NCBI GenBank assembly: GCA_036400075.1
Contig: DASWLV010000173.1
Location: 5,585-69,584 of the forward strand
Direction: 5' to 3'
DNA from: JALZCH01 sp036400075
GTDB lineage: Bacteria > Acidobacteriota > Blastocatellia > Pyrinomonadales > Pyrinomonadaceae
DNA length: 64,000 nt
Positions 51,680 through 61,900 of this stretch are shown in pieces. A model generated the notes under the pieces. That model saw only the letters and a program-made list of their open reading frames with translations. It was not told where the DNA came from and did not search any database. Each line of letters opens with the position of its first letter. Position 1 is the stretch's first letter. The position numbers were made by a program, and so were the translations under genes.

Positions 51680-53572
51680 TCAAAGTAAAACTTGCTCGCC
51701 TGCGCGCGGCGGAAATCGTTTAACGATGCCTTCGCGCTGCTCGGTTTTGACGACGAGCTGATTAAACGAATTCAGCGAAACATACAAACCTAAAAATCTT
51801 TCGAGCACCGAAGCGAAAAGAAACGCGCCCGCGCCGACAAATTGCTCTTCGTCAAACGTCAGCGTGGTTTCCAAACCGCGCACAAAGCCCGCGCCGACGC
51901 GCTCGCCGATTCTGCGCACGACCTTTTGCGTTTCGATTCCCGTAATTCCCAAAATCTGTTTGCGCGTCGCCGACGAGTCGTTAAAATTATAAAGCTGCAA
52001 GATTTCCTGCAACGCTTCCGGCACGCCGCCGCTGTTTTGCGTCAGCGATAAATAATTTAAATTAAGGTGCGAAATCAAACGCCACTGCGCGCCGCGCCGG
52101 AGCGGCGGGCGAATGGTTTCGGTCGGTTTGGTCAAACATTTGACGCGCGACAGCAGCGCCGTGCCTTCGACTTCAAAATCGCCTTCGCGCCCTCCAAACG
52201 GCAAACGCGCGGGCAAATCGCGGTTCGTGCAGGTTGTTTTGAGGGTCAAAACTTCCGTCGTCGGAACGCGCGGGTTGAAGCTCATATCAACCAGACTCAT
52301 ATAAATTTCCGTGCCTTCATCTTCCGCGCGCTGTGATTGTCGTCTGGTCGCGTACCAGAAAACCTTTTCCTGCTGTTCGCCGTAGGCGTGACGCAATGAA
52401 TAAAACGGCTGAAAATCGCGCACGATGCCGGTTCGCGGATCGGCAGATGTGACCGAATCAATCGAATAAATCTCGGTCGCCGATTGCCGGTGAACGTCCG
52501 GCAAAACGTGGTATTCGTATTTTTGCTGCGAAAGATAAACCGGATCGGCGGTTTGGGCAAAAAGATTGACAATCGGCGCGCACCCCATCCGAAAAGTGTC
52601 TTTCGTGACGGGCGCGTGCGGCGGCGTGACGTTTTTAAGGTGAATCAGAATCTCGAAATGACTCCCGAATTTGTTCTGGGCGGCTTGCTCCAAGCCCGTC
52701 ACGTCGAAAAACAAAAATTTATACGGAAACGCGAAGTATTCGGTCAGCAAGCGATAACCCGCAAACGAACGCGCCGTGTAAGGCAGCATCGCTTCGTCCG
52801 CGTTAAAACCGACTTGTTTTAAAGATTCGGGCGGCAAAAAAACAGGCGCGGGCGGTTTTAAACTCAAAATTGATTTCGACATCATCGAAGTCGCCGAAGT
52901 GATCGGCGCTTCTTTGGGGCGCAATTCAACTCGCGTTGCCTGATTAAAAATCAATTCGTAAAGCGGAAAAACAAGCTGCGGATCGCCGTTTAAAAAGAAA
53001 CGCAAACTGCGCAGCGGCTCTTGCGTGTCGCCGGTTTTCAATTCGTGCAGATTTGAATCGCCGTAACAGCGGAAACTTAAACGAATCTGAGCGTCAGCCC
53101 ATTTTCCGCGCGCATCGGTCGGCGCGTTCGATTCGAGCGCGGCGTCAGTCATTTCAATCGGAACGAGCTGAACGGGATAACAAGTGCGAAAACGACAGGG
53201 CGTCCCATCAACCGGGCGCGAAGCGAGACGCACGCCGCGTTCGACGTTTTGAATCGCGGTCAGTTTATCGGTCGGCGAACCGTAAGAAAATTCGGCGATT
53301 GCAGCCGAAGGAATCGGCGCAAGATAATGCGGATAAAGAACATTGAGAAACGATTCGGTGATTTCCGGCAGCTCATCATCGAGCTTTAAGGTGATGCGCC
53401 CGGCGAGAAAAGCGAACGCTTCGATCAGGCGTTCAACGTGCGGGTCTTCCGCCGTCTCGCCTTCGATCAACAGCCGCGCGGCGATTTTCGGATATTTGCG
53501 GGCAAACTCCGCACCCATTCGCCGGAGGAAAATCAGCTCGCGTTCGTAATAACCTAAAAGCTCGTCGCGCAT
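51680..53572 (-). CDS. tssF: TssF baseplate protein
   Basis: 630 aa from an ATG. The start LLGYYERELIFLRRMGAEFA and the block DPHVERLIEAFAFLAGRI are hallmarks of VasA/ImpG (TssF), followed by LPEITESFLNVLYPHYLAPIP. Length is as expected. It forms the baseplate wedge with TssG, TssE and TssK. tssE ends 48 bases upstream. Confidence 0.95.
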   Translation of the reverse strand: MRDELLGYYERELIFLRRMGAEFARKYPKIAARLLIEGETAEDPHVERLIEAFAFLAGRITLKLDDELPEITESFLNVLYPHYLAPIPSAAIAEFSYGSPTDKLTAIQNVERGVRLASRPVDGTPCRFRTCYPVQLVPIEMTDAALESNAPTDARGKWADAQIRLSFRCYGDSNLHELKTGDTQEPLRSLRFFLNGDPQLVFPLYELIFNQATRVELRPKEAPITSATSMMSKSILSLKPPAPVFLPPESLKQVGFNADEAMLPYTARSFAGYRLLTEYFAFPYKFLFFDVTGLEQAAQNKFGSHFEILIHLKNVTPPHAPVTKDTFRMGCAPIVNLFAQTADPVYLSQQKYEYHVLPDVHRQSATEIYSIDSVTSADPRTGIVRDFQPFYSLRHAYGEQQEKVFWYATRRQSQRAEDEGTEIYMSLVDMSFNPRVPTTEVLTLKTTCTNRDLPARLPFGGREGDFEVEGTALLSRVKCLTKPTETIRPPLRRGAQWRLISHLNLNYLSLTQNSGGVPEALQEILQLYNFNDSSATRKQILGITGIETQKVVRRIGERVGAGFVRGLETTLTFDEEQFVGAGAFLFASVLERFLGLYVSLNSFNQLVVKTEQREGIVKRFPPRAGEQVLL

Positions 53573-53620
53573 TGTTTAAATTGAGAATGAGAATTGATTT
53601 AAATCTCAATTTTCATTTCT

Positions 53621-54112
53621 TCATTTTTCATTAACCTTGTATTCGCCGCTGCCGAGTTGGAGAATCGTGTCGAAAGCGACCGGTTCGGGCGCAGGCTCGA
53701 CTTTGAGACGCGCTTCGATGCGAAATTTTAAAAGGCGCTCAACGGCGGTCGGCGGTTCCAGGCTGACTCGCAAATCTATTAAACGCGGCTCAAACTGTTT
53801 CAGAGCCGTCTCGATTTCCTTTAATAATCTTTTTTGTTCCGAAGGGCTTTTCGCCGAGACGCCGGTAAAATCCGGCAAACCGTACATCACCAGCGAGCGA
53901 GTTGTTTCTTCGAGACTCGCGTCCACTTCAATCGGCGTCCGGCGCGTATTTAAAAGCCATTCGAGATCGCGCCTGACCGATTGTTTCAGCTCGCGCAAAG
54001 ATTTGGCGCGCGATTTTGGTGCTTCGCTCGTTAATTCCGGTTCAAAATCGAGCAGCCGATCAAAAATCGACGGCGTAATGCGAACTTCGTTGTCCGTTCT
54101 TTTTTGCGCCAC
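53621..54112 (-). CDS. tssE: TssE baseplate protein (gp25-like)
   Basis: 163 aa from GTG 54112, chosen because CAGGAG lies 7 bases upstream; a TTG at 54127 would include that site in the coding part. Family features: RITPSIFDRLLDFEP near the start, SLRELKQSVRRDLEWLLNTR, and a C-terminal FRIEARLKVEP strand, as in gp25/TssE. It sits at the base of the tail under the sheath. The gene lies between hcp and tssF. Confidence 0.93.
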   Translation of the reverse strand: MAQKRTDNEVRITPSIFDRLLDFEPELTSEAPKSRAKSLRELKQSVRRDLEWLLNTRRTPIEVDASLEETTRSLVMYGLPDFTGVSAKSPSEQKRLLKEIETALKQFEPRLIDLRVSLEPPTAVERLLKFRIEARLKVEPAPEPVAFDTILQLGSGEYKVNEK

Positions 54113-54206
54113 AAAACTCTCCTGCAAAAAGGCGATTGAAGCGCTGCCCGTTTCTTCTCAAATTCGAGCAGCGCTTCAACCCTTTTATTCGATTGATCAA
54201 GCCGTG

Positions 54207-54683
54207 TTAGGCTGCGGTATTTTTCTTCAAATCGTATTGGAACGTTCCCGCGTTAGCGACTTTACCTTTGTTGTCCTGCTCGAAGTATTCAACTTTAACT
54301 TTCGTGAAGTTGAACGAGCAGCTTTCAATCGGAATCTCGCCGCTGCCGCCGGTTTGATAAGAAGTAACCAGCAAATCCGTAAATTTGATTTTCAAGTAAT
54401 CGTAGGGTTTGCCGCCAGCCTTGCGAACCGAAAGATTCGCTTCCGCAATGTGTTCGCCGGTGGCGCAAGCCTGCATCAATTTTGCGGTCGCTTTGCCGGT
54501 GTACATCGTAAAGTTAAAATCCTGCATACTGACTTTTCCCGCGCCCATACCTCCGCCGAGCGCTGCGGAGCCGACTTGCGATTCGCCCCAGGACCACGAT
54601 AAAACTTCGATTTCGTTTTGGTGTGATTCGTCTTTGCTTTCTCCCTGAATTCCATCAATTTTCAAAAAAATATCAACAGCCAT
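54207..54683 (-). CDS. hcp: Hcp tail-tube protein
   Basis: 158 aa. The Hcp1-type sequence is clear: AVDIFLKIDGIQGESKD, IEVLSWSWGESQ, and the C-terminal pattern VKVEYFEQDNKGK. Hcp rings stack into the inner tube and are secreted. A stem-loop in the tssC-hcp gap (54769-54800) probably affects mRNA abundance, as Hcp is needed in high copy. Confidence 0.97.
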   Translation of the reverse strand: MAVDIFLKIDGIQGESKDESHQNEIEVLSWSWGESQVGSAALGGGMGAGKVSMQDFNFTMYTGKATAKLMQACATGEHIAEANLSVRKAGGKPYDYLKIKFTDLLVTSYQTGGSGEIPIESCSFNFTKVKVEYFEQDNKGKVANAGTFQYDLKKNTAA

Positions 54684-54768
54684 TTTCTTTCTCCTTTTAT
54701 TTTGCTTCCTTTTTTGACAAATCCGCTCGTTTTGCGCGTTTTGTCAGTTTCGATTCTCCTGTTTTTTT

Positions 54769-54800
54769 GTGAAAGCCGGTGTTTGATTTCCGGCTTTCAC
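54769..54800 (-). promoter_or_regulatory. Stem-loop in the tssC-hcp gap
   Basis: Perfect 11-bp arms GTGAAAGCCGG (54769-54779) and CCGGCTTTCAC (54790-54800). On the minus strand it is followed by an A run, not T, so it looks like an mRNA-processing or stability hairpin rather than a terminator. On the plus strand it precedes TTTTATC. Confidence 0.65.
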
Positions 54801-54877
54801 TTTTATCGAGCCTCTTCGTCGCTCGTATGTTAAAGACGCCGCTTGAAATGGTTTTTGCAAAAGATTTTGCAAAAAAA

Positions 54878-56377
54878 TTATTTATTGACCTGCTGCGGTA
54901 AATCCGCCACAAGGCGCAACGAAACCGAAAGCTCGTCGAGCTGGAAATGCGGTCGCAGGAAAGCGACGGCGCGATAAGCGCCCGGTTTGCCGGGGATTTC
55001 AGCGACATCAACGCGGGCTTCGCGCAGCGGATATTTCGCTTTGACCGAAGCCGGAGCGTCGTCGTCAAGCGTGACGTAATTGGAAATCCAGCGATTTAAG
55101 AAATCTTCGCAGTTTTTCCGCGACATAAACGAGCCGATCTTGTCGCGCATCATTGATTTCAGGTAATGCGCAAAACGCGAGACGGCGAAAATGTATTGAA
55201 GTTGAGCCGATAAACGCGCGTTGGCGTTTGCGGCGTCGGTGTCGTATTTCTTCGGTTTATTGCAGCTTTGCGCGCCGAAGAATGCGGCGTAATCGGTGTT
55301 TTTGCAATGCGAGAGCGGAATAAAACCGTTGTCGGCAAATTCTTTTTCGCGCCGGTCGGTGATGGCGATTTCGGTCGGGCATTTCATCGCGACTTCGCCT
55401 TCGTCGGTGCTGAAAGTATGCGTCGGCATTCCCTGCACCAATCCGCCGCCTTCGACGCCGCGAATCGCCACCGTCCAGCCGTGCAGCGCAAAGGCTTCGG
55501 TCAAACGAGTGCCGAAAGCGTAAGCGGCATTGCTCCACAAATATTTGCTGTGGTCTTTGCCGTCAACGTCTTCCTCGAAATTAAACGTTTCGGTCGGTCG
55601 CGTCGCCTGTCCGTAAGGCTCGCGCGCCAGCGTGCGCGGCAAGGTCAAACCGACGTAACGCGAATCTTCCGACTCGCGGAAGCTGCGCCATTTGACGTAT
55701 TCAATGCGGTCGAAAATCTTCGACACATCGCGCACCTCAGCCATCTCGTTGTAATTGTCCCAACCGAAAAGCTGCGGAGCGGCGGCGGCGACAAACGGAG
55801 CGTGAGCGGCGGCGGCGACTTCCGAGATTTTCGACAACAGCGCCATATCCTGCGGATGATTGGAAAACTCGTAATCGCCGATCAAAGCGCCGAACGGCGC
55901 GCCGCCGAATGTTCCGTATTCGTCTTCGTACACTTTTTTGAAGAGCGCCGATTGGTCGAATTCGAGCGCGCGTTCGAGGTCTTTGAGCAGCTCGCTTTTC
56001 TTTGCGGTCATTACGCGAATCTTGAGCATTGTGCTGGTTTCGCTGTTATAAACCATATAATGCAGCCCGCGCCACGAGCCTTCGAGCTTTTGAAACTGCT
56101 CGTGGTGCATAATTTCGTTGAGCTGCTCGGACACGAGCCGGTCAATCTCGCTGATTCTGGCGTTGATTGTCGCGTCCATACTCTTGGACATTTTCATCTC
56201 GCCCGACATCACCTGATTGACGAATTCGGCAATCATATCTTTGGCTTGCTCTTTTTGATAGTCGTCGCGCGCCATACGCCCCTGCGTCAAAATCTGGTCG
56301 AGCAAGCCGCCGCCGTGTGTTTCGGTCGTTGTAGTAGTCGTCGGGGCTTGAGTTTGCAAAGTTTCTTCTTTAGCCAT
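54878..56377 (-). CDS. tssC: TssC sheath large subunit
   Basis: 499 aa. VipB/TssC marks are LEGSWRGLHYMVYNSETS, FGALIGDYEFSNHPQDM, and the C-terminal MRDKIGSFMSRKNCEDFLNRW. It polymerises with TssB around the Hcp tube and contracts to fire. It starts 5 bases after the tssB stop. Confidence 0.97.
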   Translation of the reverse strand: MAKEETLQTQAPTTTTTTETHGGGLLDQILTQGRMARDDYQKEQAKDMIAEFVNQVMSGEMKMSKSMDATINARISEIDRLVSEQLNEIMHHEQFQKLEGSWRGLHYMVYNSETSTMLKIRVMTAKKSELLKDLERALEFDQSALFKKVYEDEYGTFGGAPFGALIGDYEFSNHPQDMALLSKISEVAAAAHAPFVAAAAPQLFGWDNYNEMAEVRDVSKIFDRIEYVKWRSFRESEDSRYVGLTLPRTLAREPYGQATRPTETFNFEEDVDGKDHSKYLWSNAAYAFGTRLTEAFALHGWTVAIRGVEGGGLVQGMPTHTFSTDEGEVAMKCPTEIAITDRREKEFADNGFIPLSHCKNTDYAAFFGAQSCNKPKKYDTDAANANARLSAQLQYIFAVSRFAHYLKSMMRDKIGSFMSRKNCEDFLNRWISNYVTLDDDAPASVKAKYPLREARVDVAEIPGKPGAYRAVAFLRPHFQLDELSVSLRLVADLPQQVNK

Positions 56378-56381
56378 TCTC

Positions 56382-56903
56382 TTATTCCTCCTTCTTGTCG
56401 CCGCCCGGGTTAAGCGCGTCGCTCAATTGTTTTTGCGAGTCGGTATTGCTGAGAATATCGGTCAGCAAATTTTCGAGCTTTTCGTTGCCGTCCATTTTCG
56501 AGCGCAAATCCGACAATTTCCTTCTGGCTTCGACCAGTTTTCGGAGCGGTTCGACCTGCTGCACGACGTTGTCGGGATCAAAATCCTCGATGCTGTTAAA
56601 ACGCAAATCGAGACCGAGCCGCGTGCCGTCGTTTTGCAGCTTGTTTTCAACCGCATACGAGATACGCGGTCTCATTCCAGCCATCACCTGATTAAAATTG
56701 TCGCGGTCAATTTCGACGAATTTGCGGTTTTTCAAACCCGGCAGCGGTTCTTCGGGGTTTCCGGCAAAATCGCCCAAAACGCCGACAACAAACGGCAGTT
56801 CTTTGAGTTCAATCGCGCCCCCGATTTCAACGTCGTAAGTGATTTGCACGCGCGGCGGTCGCACGCGGTCTAATTTATGTTGCAAACTTTCCTTGGTAGG
56901 CAT
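56382..56903 (-). CDS. tssB: TssB sheath small subunit
   Basis: 173 aa. The VipA/TssB pattern is RVQITYDVEIGGAIELKELP, GVLGDFAGNPEEPLPGLKNR, FVEIDRDNFNQVMAGMRP. It pairs with TssC and carries the site for ClpV recognition after contraction. Normal length. Confidence 0.97.
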   Translation of the reverse strand: MPTKESLQHKLDRVRPPRVQITYDVEIGGAIELKELPFVVGVLGDFAGNPEEPLPGLKNRKFVEIDRDNFNQVMAGMRPRISYAVENKLQNDGTRLGLDLRFNSIEDFDPDNVVQQVEPLRKLVEARRKLSDLRSKMDGNEKLENLLTDILSNTDSQKQLSDALNPGGDKKEE

Positions 56904-56938
56904 TTTCTAACTCCTTTCAGTCAACTATTTTTATTTTA

Positions 56939-58108
56939 TTAAGACTCGTCATCCGAATTTTGTTCGGCAAAACCGAGCGTTTCGCGGATTTGACTTAAAA
57001 CCGATTCGTCCTTGACGACTTCCTGCAGCCAGGATTCGAGCGGCATATTGCCCCATTTCACGGCTCTTTGCACAAGATACGAAACAGGGCTGTGCGGCTC
57101 GGTAAGCCGGAAAAAGTCGGCGACTTCCGCCAATCGTTTGAGAGCGTCCTGACGGCTGCGAATCGCGCCCATTGTCGCCGCTCCTGCCGCCGCACCGCCG
57201 CCCGGAAATGATAAAACCGCGCCGTTTGAGCCGTTGGCGCTCGAACTATCTGCGGCATCCTCGCCGGGAACATAATCCGGCACGGCGTCCGGCTCAAGCT
57301 CGCGTTTTTCCTGCACAAGCCGTCGAACCAAATCCCGAACTCCATCGAGCGATTTTTTGAGCTGTCCCAAACCCGGCGTTTGATTGCCGAATCGCTCGTC
57401 AGTCGTCCGGTCGAGCTGTTCAAACTCGTTCCAGCATTCTTCGATTGTCAAATAAAGCTCTTCGTAAAAAGCGCGGTTTCCGGCGGCTTTCGCTTTTCGC
57501 CAGCGGTCGCCCGTAACGCGCTGTTCTTCTTCGGCTTGTGCCCGCAACGCCTGATATTTTTCCTGCTCGTTATATTCAAGGGCTTCAATGTTTTCGGGAA
57601 TGTCGAAATCCTTCGATTCGCTCCATTGATTAAAACTGAGCCTTTCGCCGCCGGTCAGCGCGATTTCTTTGACTGCCAGCGCGGTGTTGCGATCTAAAGA
57701 TTCGAGCGCGTTGGCGCGCGCTTCGAGATCGTTGTCTTCGTCAATTTCGGGAAACAGCGTCTCCCAAAAATCATCCTGCAACCGGCGCGCGATCATTAAA
57801 CCGTCGCGCAAACCCGCAAAACCGTGCTGCTTGACGAGAGCTTCGGCGAGCCACGAAGCGATTTGCAAATCTTTGGTTTGATCCGAAAGCGCTGCGCTGG
57901 ATAGCTCAATGACTTTCCGCCAATCGGCAACTTTCAACTCGAAAGCCCAATCTCCCAGCGAAAAGGCGTCATCGGCGCGGCGCGCTTCGCGTATTTCATC
58001 GTAAATGCCGCTGTAAACTACGCTTTCGCCCGCCGGATTATCTTCCGAAATCGGCGCGAGCAGGCGTTCAACGTCAATTGTTTGAGGAAGTGAAATTGTT
58101 TCAGTCAT
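56939..58108 (-). CDS. tssA: TssA (ImpA-type) cap/priming protein
   Basis: 389 aa. The ImpA_N domain (DVERLLAPISEDNPAGESV, then DWAFELKVADWRKVIELSSAAL) fills the first 150 residues. The middle is an Ala/Gly/Ser-rich linker (about 285-310) and the C-terminus (RQDALKRLAEVADFFRLTEPHSPV) is the short ring-forming type. It primes and caps growing sheaths. Confidence 0.93.
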   Translation of the reverse strand: MTETISLPQTIDVERLLAPISEDNPAGESVVYSGIYDEIREARRADDAFSLGDWAFELKVADWRKVIELSSAALSDQTKDLQIASWLAEALVKQHGFAGLRDGLMIARRLQDDFWETLFPEIDEDNDLEARANALESLDRNTALAVKEIALTGGERLSFNQWSESKDFDIPENIEALEYNEQEKYQALRAQAEEEQRVTGDRWRKAKAAGNRAFYEELYLTIEECWNEFEQLDRTTDERFGNQTPGLGQLKKSLDGVRDLVRRLVQEKRELEPDAVPDYVPGEDAADSSSANGSNGAVLSFPGGGAAAGAATMGAIRSRQDALKRLAEVADFFRLTEPHSPVSYLVQRAVKWGNMPLESWLQEVVKDESVLSQIRETLGFAEQNSDDES

Positions 58109-58123
58109 AACAAACCTGAACCG

Positions 58124-58921
58124 CTAATCTTGAAATTCGATTGTTTCGATTTCAAAAATCGGCAAATTCTCTCCGTCAATCCAAAAAAGTCTGGTTCCCG
58201 CGCCGACGTAAATTTCTTCGCCCGCGTCAATCCAATCGGTCGAGCGTCCGAGTCGAATCGTCTCGTCCTCGTTCTGAAATGAATTCGCATAAAGCGCGGG
58301 CAGAATAACCTCGCCGCTCGCTCCGCCGTCTTTTGTTTCAAGCGTGGCTTGCGCCCAACACAAATCGCGCAAATGCTTCGGTTTTTGAATTTCGAGCTTT
58401 TGAATGTTTGAAATCGGCAGCCAAACATAACCGCCTTTTAAGAAAACTTCAAGCACCGAAGCGGTTAAATCGTTGTAATCGCGGAAATCCTGAAACTCGC
58501 GCTCGCCGTTTAATTTTCCCGGATGAACGACTCGTTCGGTTTCGGCTTCGTCCAGCTTTTCGCGCGCTTCAGCCATTTTCCCATCGTTGACCAGCCGGAT
58601 CGAATCGAGGAGCGCGTGAACATATTGCGGCGTTTCGCCGAGAATATGCGGCATCTCTTCACCTCTAAAAACCTTTTGCCGTTGGCGTTCCGCGTCGAGA
58701 CACTGGCGATAAATCAGCGTTCCGAGAAGTGCGTTCGCGTCCTGCTGTCCGAGCGCGTCGAGCTGTTTTTCCGCCCGATCAAAATCACCCGCGAAAATCA
58801 GCAGCTCGAACAAAAAAGTTCTTGCGCTCGTGTCGGTCGGTTTTTGTTTGACGTGACTGATTGCGGCTTGAATCGCGCCGTTCAAATCGTTTGCGTGCAG
58901 TCTGACTTTTGCTTCTTCCAT
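58124..58921 (-). CDS. tagJ: TagJ / ImpE-like T6SS accessory
   Basis: 265 aa. The N-terminal TPR-like part (RLHANDLNGAIQAAISHVK, ARTFLFELLIFAGDFDRAE) and C-terminal SH3-like part (NGEREFQDFRDYNDLTAS, VWLPISNIQKLEIQ, PKHLRDLCWAQATLE) match ImpE/SciE. TagJ binds the TssB N-terminus and modulates ClpV action. It lies between tssM and tssA in the same direction. Confidence 0.9.
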   Translation of the reverse strand: MEEAKVRLHANDLNGAIQAAISHVKQKPTDTSARTFLFELLIFAGDFDRAEKQLDALGQQDANALLGTLIYRQCLDAERQRQKVFRGEEMPHILGETPQYVHALLDSIRLVNDGKMAEAREKLDEAETERVVHPGKLNGEREFQDFRDYNDLTASVLEVFLKGGYVWLPISNIQKLEIQKPKHLRDLCWAQATLETKDGGASGEVILPALYANSFQNEDETIRLGRSTDWIDAGEEIYVGAGTRLFWIDGENLPIFEIETIEFQD

Positions 58922-58922
58922 A

Positions 58923-58995
58923 AAAAAGTGAATCGTGAATCGTGAATCGTAAATCGTGAATCGAAAAAAACTAATTCCGATTTACAATTCCCGAT
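58923..58995. repeat. Heptamer repeat tract between tssM and tagJ
   Basis: Four to five copies of GAATCGT/GTGAATCG at 58929-58963, followed by a partly inverted CGATTTAC pair. It resembles the tract at 62637-62712. Confidence 0.6.
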
Positions 58996-61900
58996 TTACC
59001 TTAAAATTGACTGTGGCGCGCGGACAGACCGGAAAATTTCCCGGTTGAAAATGTCGCCGCCGGTCGGGCGAATCGTAACGACGGCATTTTTGCTGCCGAC
59101 TTTTAAATTCAAAACGTATTCGCCGCTTTCCTTCTTTTGCGCGCCGCCGTTTTCGATCAGACGGAAAACGCCCCATTGACCGGGGAAGCGAAGCGGCGCG
59201 TTTGCCGCCGAATTGTTATCGTTCGTTTGCGCAAAATTCCTAATCGTATTTATATTCGCCGCGGTGCTGACGTTTGAATTGGAAACATTTGCCGAAGAAT
59301 TTGTGTTTAAGTTGGAATTTGCCGCCGGAATTTGCGGCGTGGCGGTCGAAACAAGCTGCATAACCACGCCGGTTTCCTGTCCGGCGCGCGCCGGAAACGT
59401 GAATTTGCCTGAGCGCGTACCTTCGGAATCAATTTTGTTTCCGTCAATTGAAAGCTCGACAATTGCGTCTTTTACAGGCTGAAGCGTCACATCGTATTCA
59501 AAATTCGGCGTCGCGCCTTTGCCGTAAAGCGCTTCACGCAAGCGAAAAGCGTTGTTTAAATAATTGACGAATTCCGCGCTGAATTTAACTTCGCTATTTT
59601 CTTTCGGTTTTAATTGCCCGCCCGCATCGTCAAAATATTTTTGCAGTTTGGTTTCGTAAAATTTGGTCAAAGCGCCGTCGGCTTTGTTCAAATAAGCCGT
59701 TAATTTCGGCAAATCGGCTTCGCCCGCGTCGGTAAACGGAAAGCCTTTTTCGATTTCAGCAGCGCGCGGGAAAAGCTGGTCTTTCCAGGTTTTCTCGATT
59801 TGAGATTTCACGTCCGCGCCGAAAACCGCTTTTAAATTGTCCAAAGGCTGTTTGAGCAAATCGGCGACTTCTTTTGTTTCCGCAGTGTTCAAAGTGCTCA
59901 GATAACCTTCAATTTCGGTTTCCTTGCCTTTCAAACCGATTCCTTTGCCGTCTTTTTCGACTAAATCTTTTGAAACTTCATCCTGCGATCTTCTAGCCAA
60001 ATCTCTGCCGAGATTGCCGAGCGAGCTTTGATAATTGCCGAGCGCGGTTTGCTGAGTTTCGCCCGGTTTGTCGGCTCCGACGAAAGTAAAGAGCGGTGTG
60101 TATTGCTTGACAACCATCGAGCTTACATCCGTTTTTTCCGCGCCCTTCGATGCGAACATACCGACAATCCAGTTCCACCAATCGTTCGGTTTGGCAGCCA
60201 AATTCGTGTTGCGCGCAGTTTCTTTTAAAATTAAATTAATCGGCGATTCCGCGCCCGCAAAAGCCTGTAAAGCCGCTTCTGCCTGTTCTTTGCTGTTGTT
60301 GTACGGCGCGACTTCGACGCTTTGAATCAATTTGCGCCATTGCTCGGTGTATTCGGTGAAATAACGATTTTTGAGCTTTTCAACATCGGCGTCGGTCGCC
60401 GCATCGTTTGCGGCGGTTTCGCCCATCACCCAATCCGGTTGAATCAAAACAGTGCGGGCGTTGGCGATTGCATTGGAAATTTCCTGGCGGTACCCGTTTA
60501 AAGTAAAGCTGCCGGGAACTTTGTAGCCGTCGCTTTGCAAAAAGCTCGCGTAACGATTTCCGACCAAAACGTTTTCCAAACTGATTGGATCAACCTTTTT
60601 GTTCGCATCGGAAATGATGTTGTTATATTGCTTAACCCACGCGGGCAGCGCGCGCAAACGAGCGCGAGCGGCGTTGACAAGCTGCTCGTCAGGCGCAATC
60701 GCTTCAAATTCCGGGCGGTCAACCTGCGCTGCGAAAAATGCGAGCTGCTGTTCGGAAGAAACTTCGAGACGCGGGGCGTTTTTGGAAAATTCTTTCCAGT
60801 AAGGCTTAAGCTGCTCGTTTAAAAACGTCGCTTCGGCTTTATTTTTGTATTGTGCCGTAAGCATCAAATAAGTCTTGAGCAGCTTATAATTTCGCTCCAA
60901 TTCGGCTTCCTGCGTCTCGTTCGCACTGCTGGAAACAACGGGCGATTGCGAAAATTTCTGCAAATCCGCGACCAGCGCGGCGACCATCGGTTTTTTAAAT
61001 CTTTGCTCGACTGCGTCGGCGTAAATACCGAAAAGACCTTTGTTCGTGCGGTCGCCGAGAAACAATCTGTCGCCGGAATACATTCCGAAACGCATATAAA
61101 GCGGCGCGCTGCTGCGGTTATAATCGTCGAGAGTTTTTAGACTTTTCCGCAAATCTTCGAGCGTGTTTAAATCAACTTCCTTTTCGTTGGCGTCTTTGGC
61201 GAGCGGATTTTTCCCGGCGTCTTTGCGGTTCATTTCGCGCACGCGCAAACCGCGCAATGTCGCATCGTTTACCAATTGCCGATTGAAATAAACCGAAACG
61301 CCGCTCATCGCCAGCAAAATGATGGTCAAAAGAGCGCCGAACCCAAGCAAGAGCCAGCCCAAAACCGGCTGTCTTTGTTTTTGCGATTGGAAGGCGGCAA
61401 CCAAATCTTTGTCGCGGAGCAAAACATCACGGAAAAATCTTTCGCTGAAATAGCTCGCGCCGATTCCGTTGTTGTTTGGCAGATTCGCCGTGAAATAAAA
61501 ACCGCGAAAGAGCGGGCTTTCCGAAAACGGATTCGGGCGAAACAGCGTCGCCACAAAATGACCGAGTTTTTTGCGCGAAGCCGTAAAATGAGCCGGAAAA
61601 TTAAAAATGCGAAGCTGGCGAACCGGCGGAAAAGGCGCGGATAAACGCAGCAAGCGGCGGCGCAGCAGAGCGCTTTGCAGAGCTTCAAATTCGGCGTCGA
61701 AAAGCGTATGCGCGCCGTTCATCGCTTTTTCGAGCGGAAACGTCGCGCCGAGCATCAGATTTTTCCCTTCGCGCTGAGAAACCGAAAACGAATCGCGGAA
61801 ACCTTCAATCGCGTCGGCGTTGGAAAAAACGAGATAAACAGGGAAACGCACCTTGGCGCGCAGCATCGCGTCGTCCAGACGCGCGCGGAGCAATTTCGCC

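Noticed and set aside
55268..56413. A 381-codon open frame on the plus strand opposite tssC
   Set aside because: It is antisense to a certain gene, its composition is Arg/Phe/His-rich as expected of a GC-driven shadow, and it has no recognisable domain.
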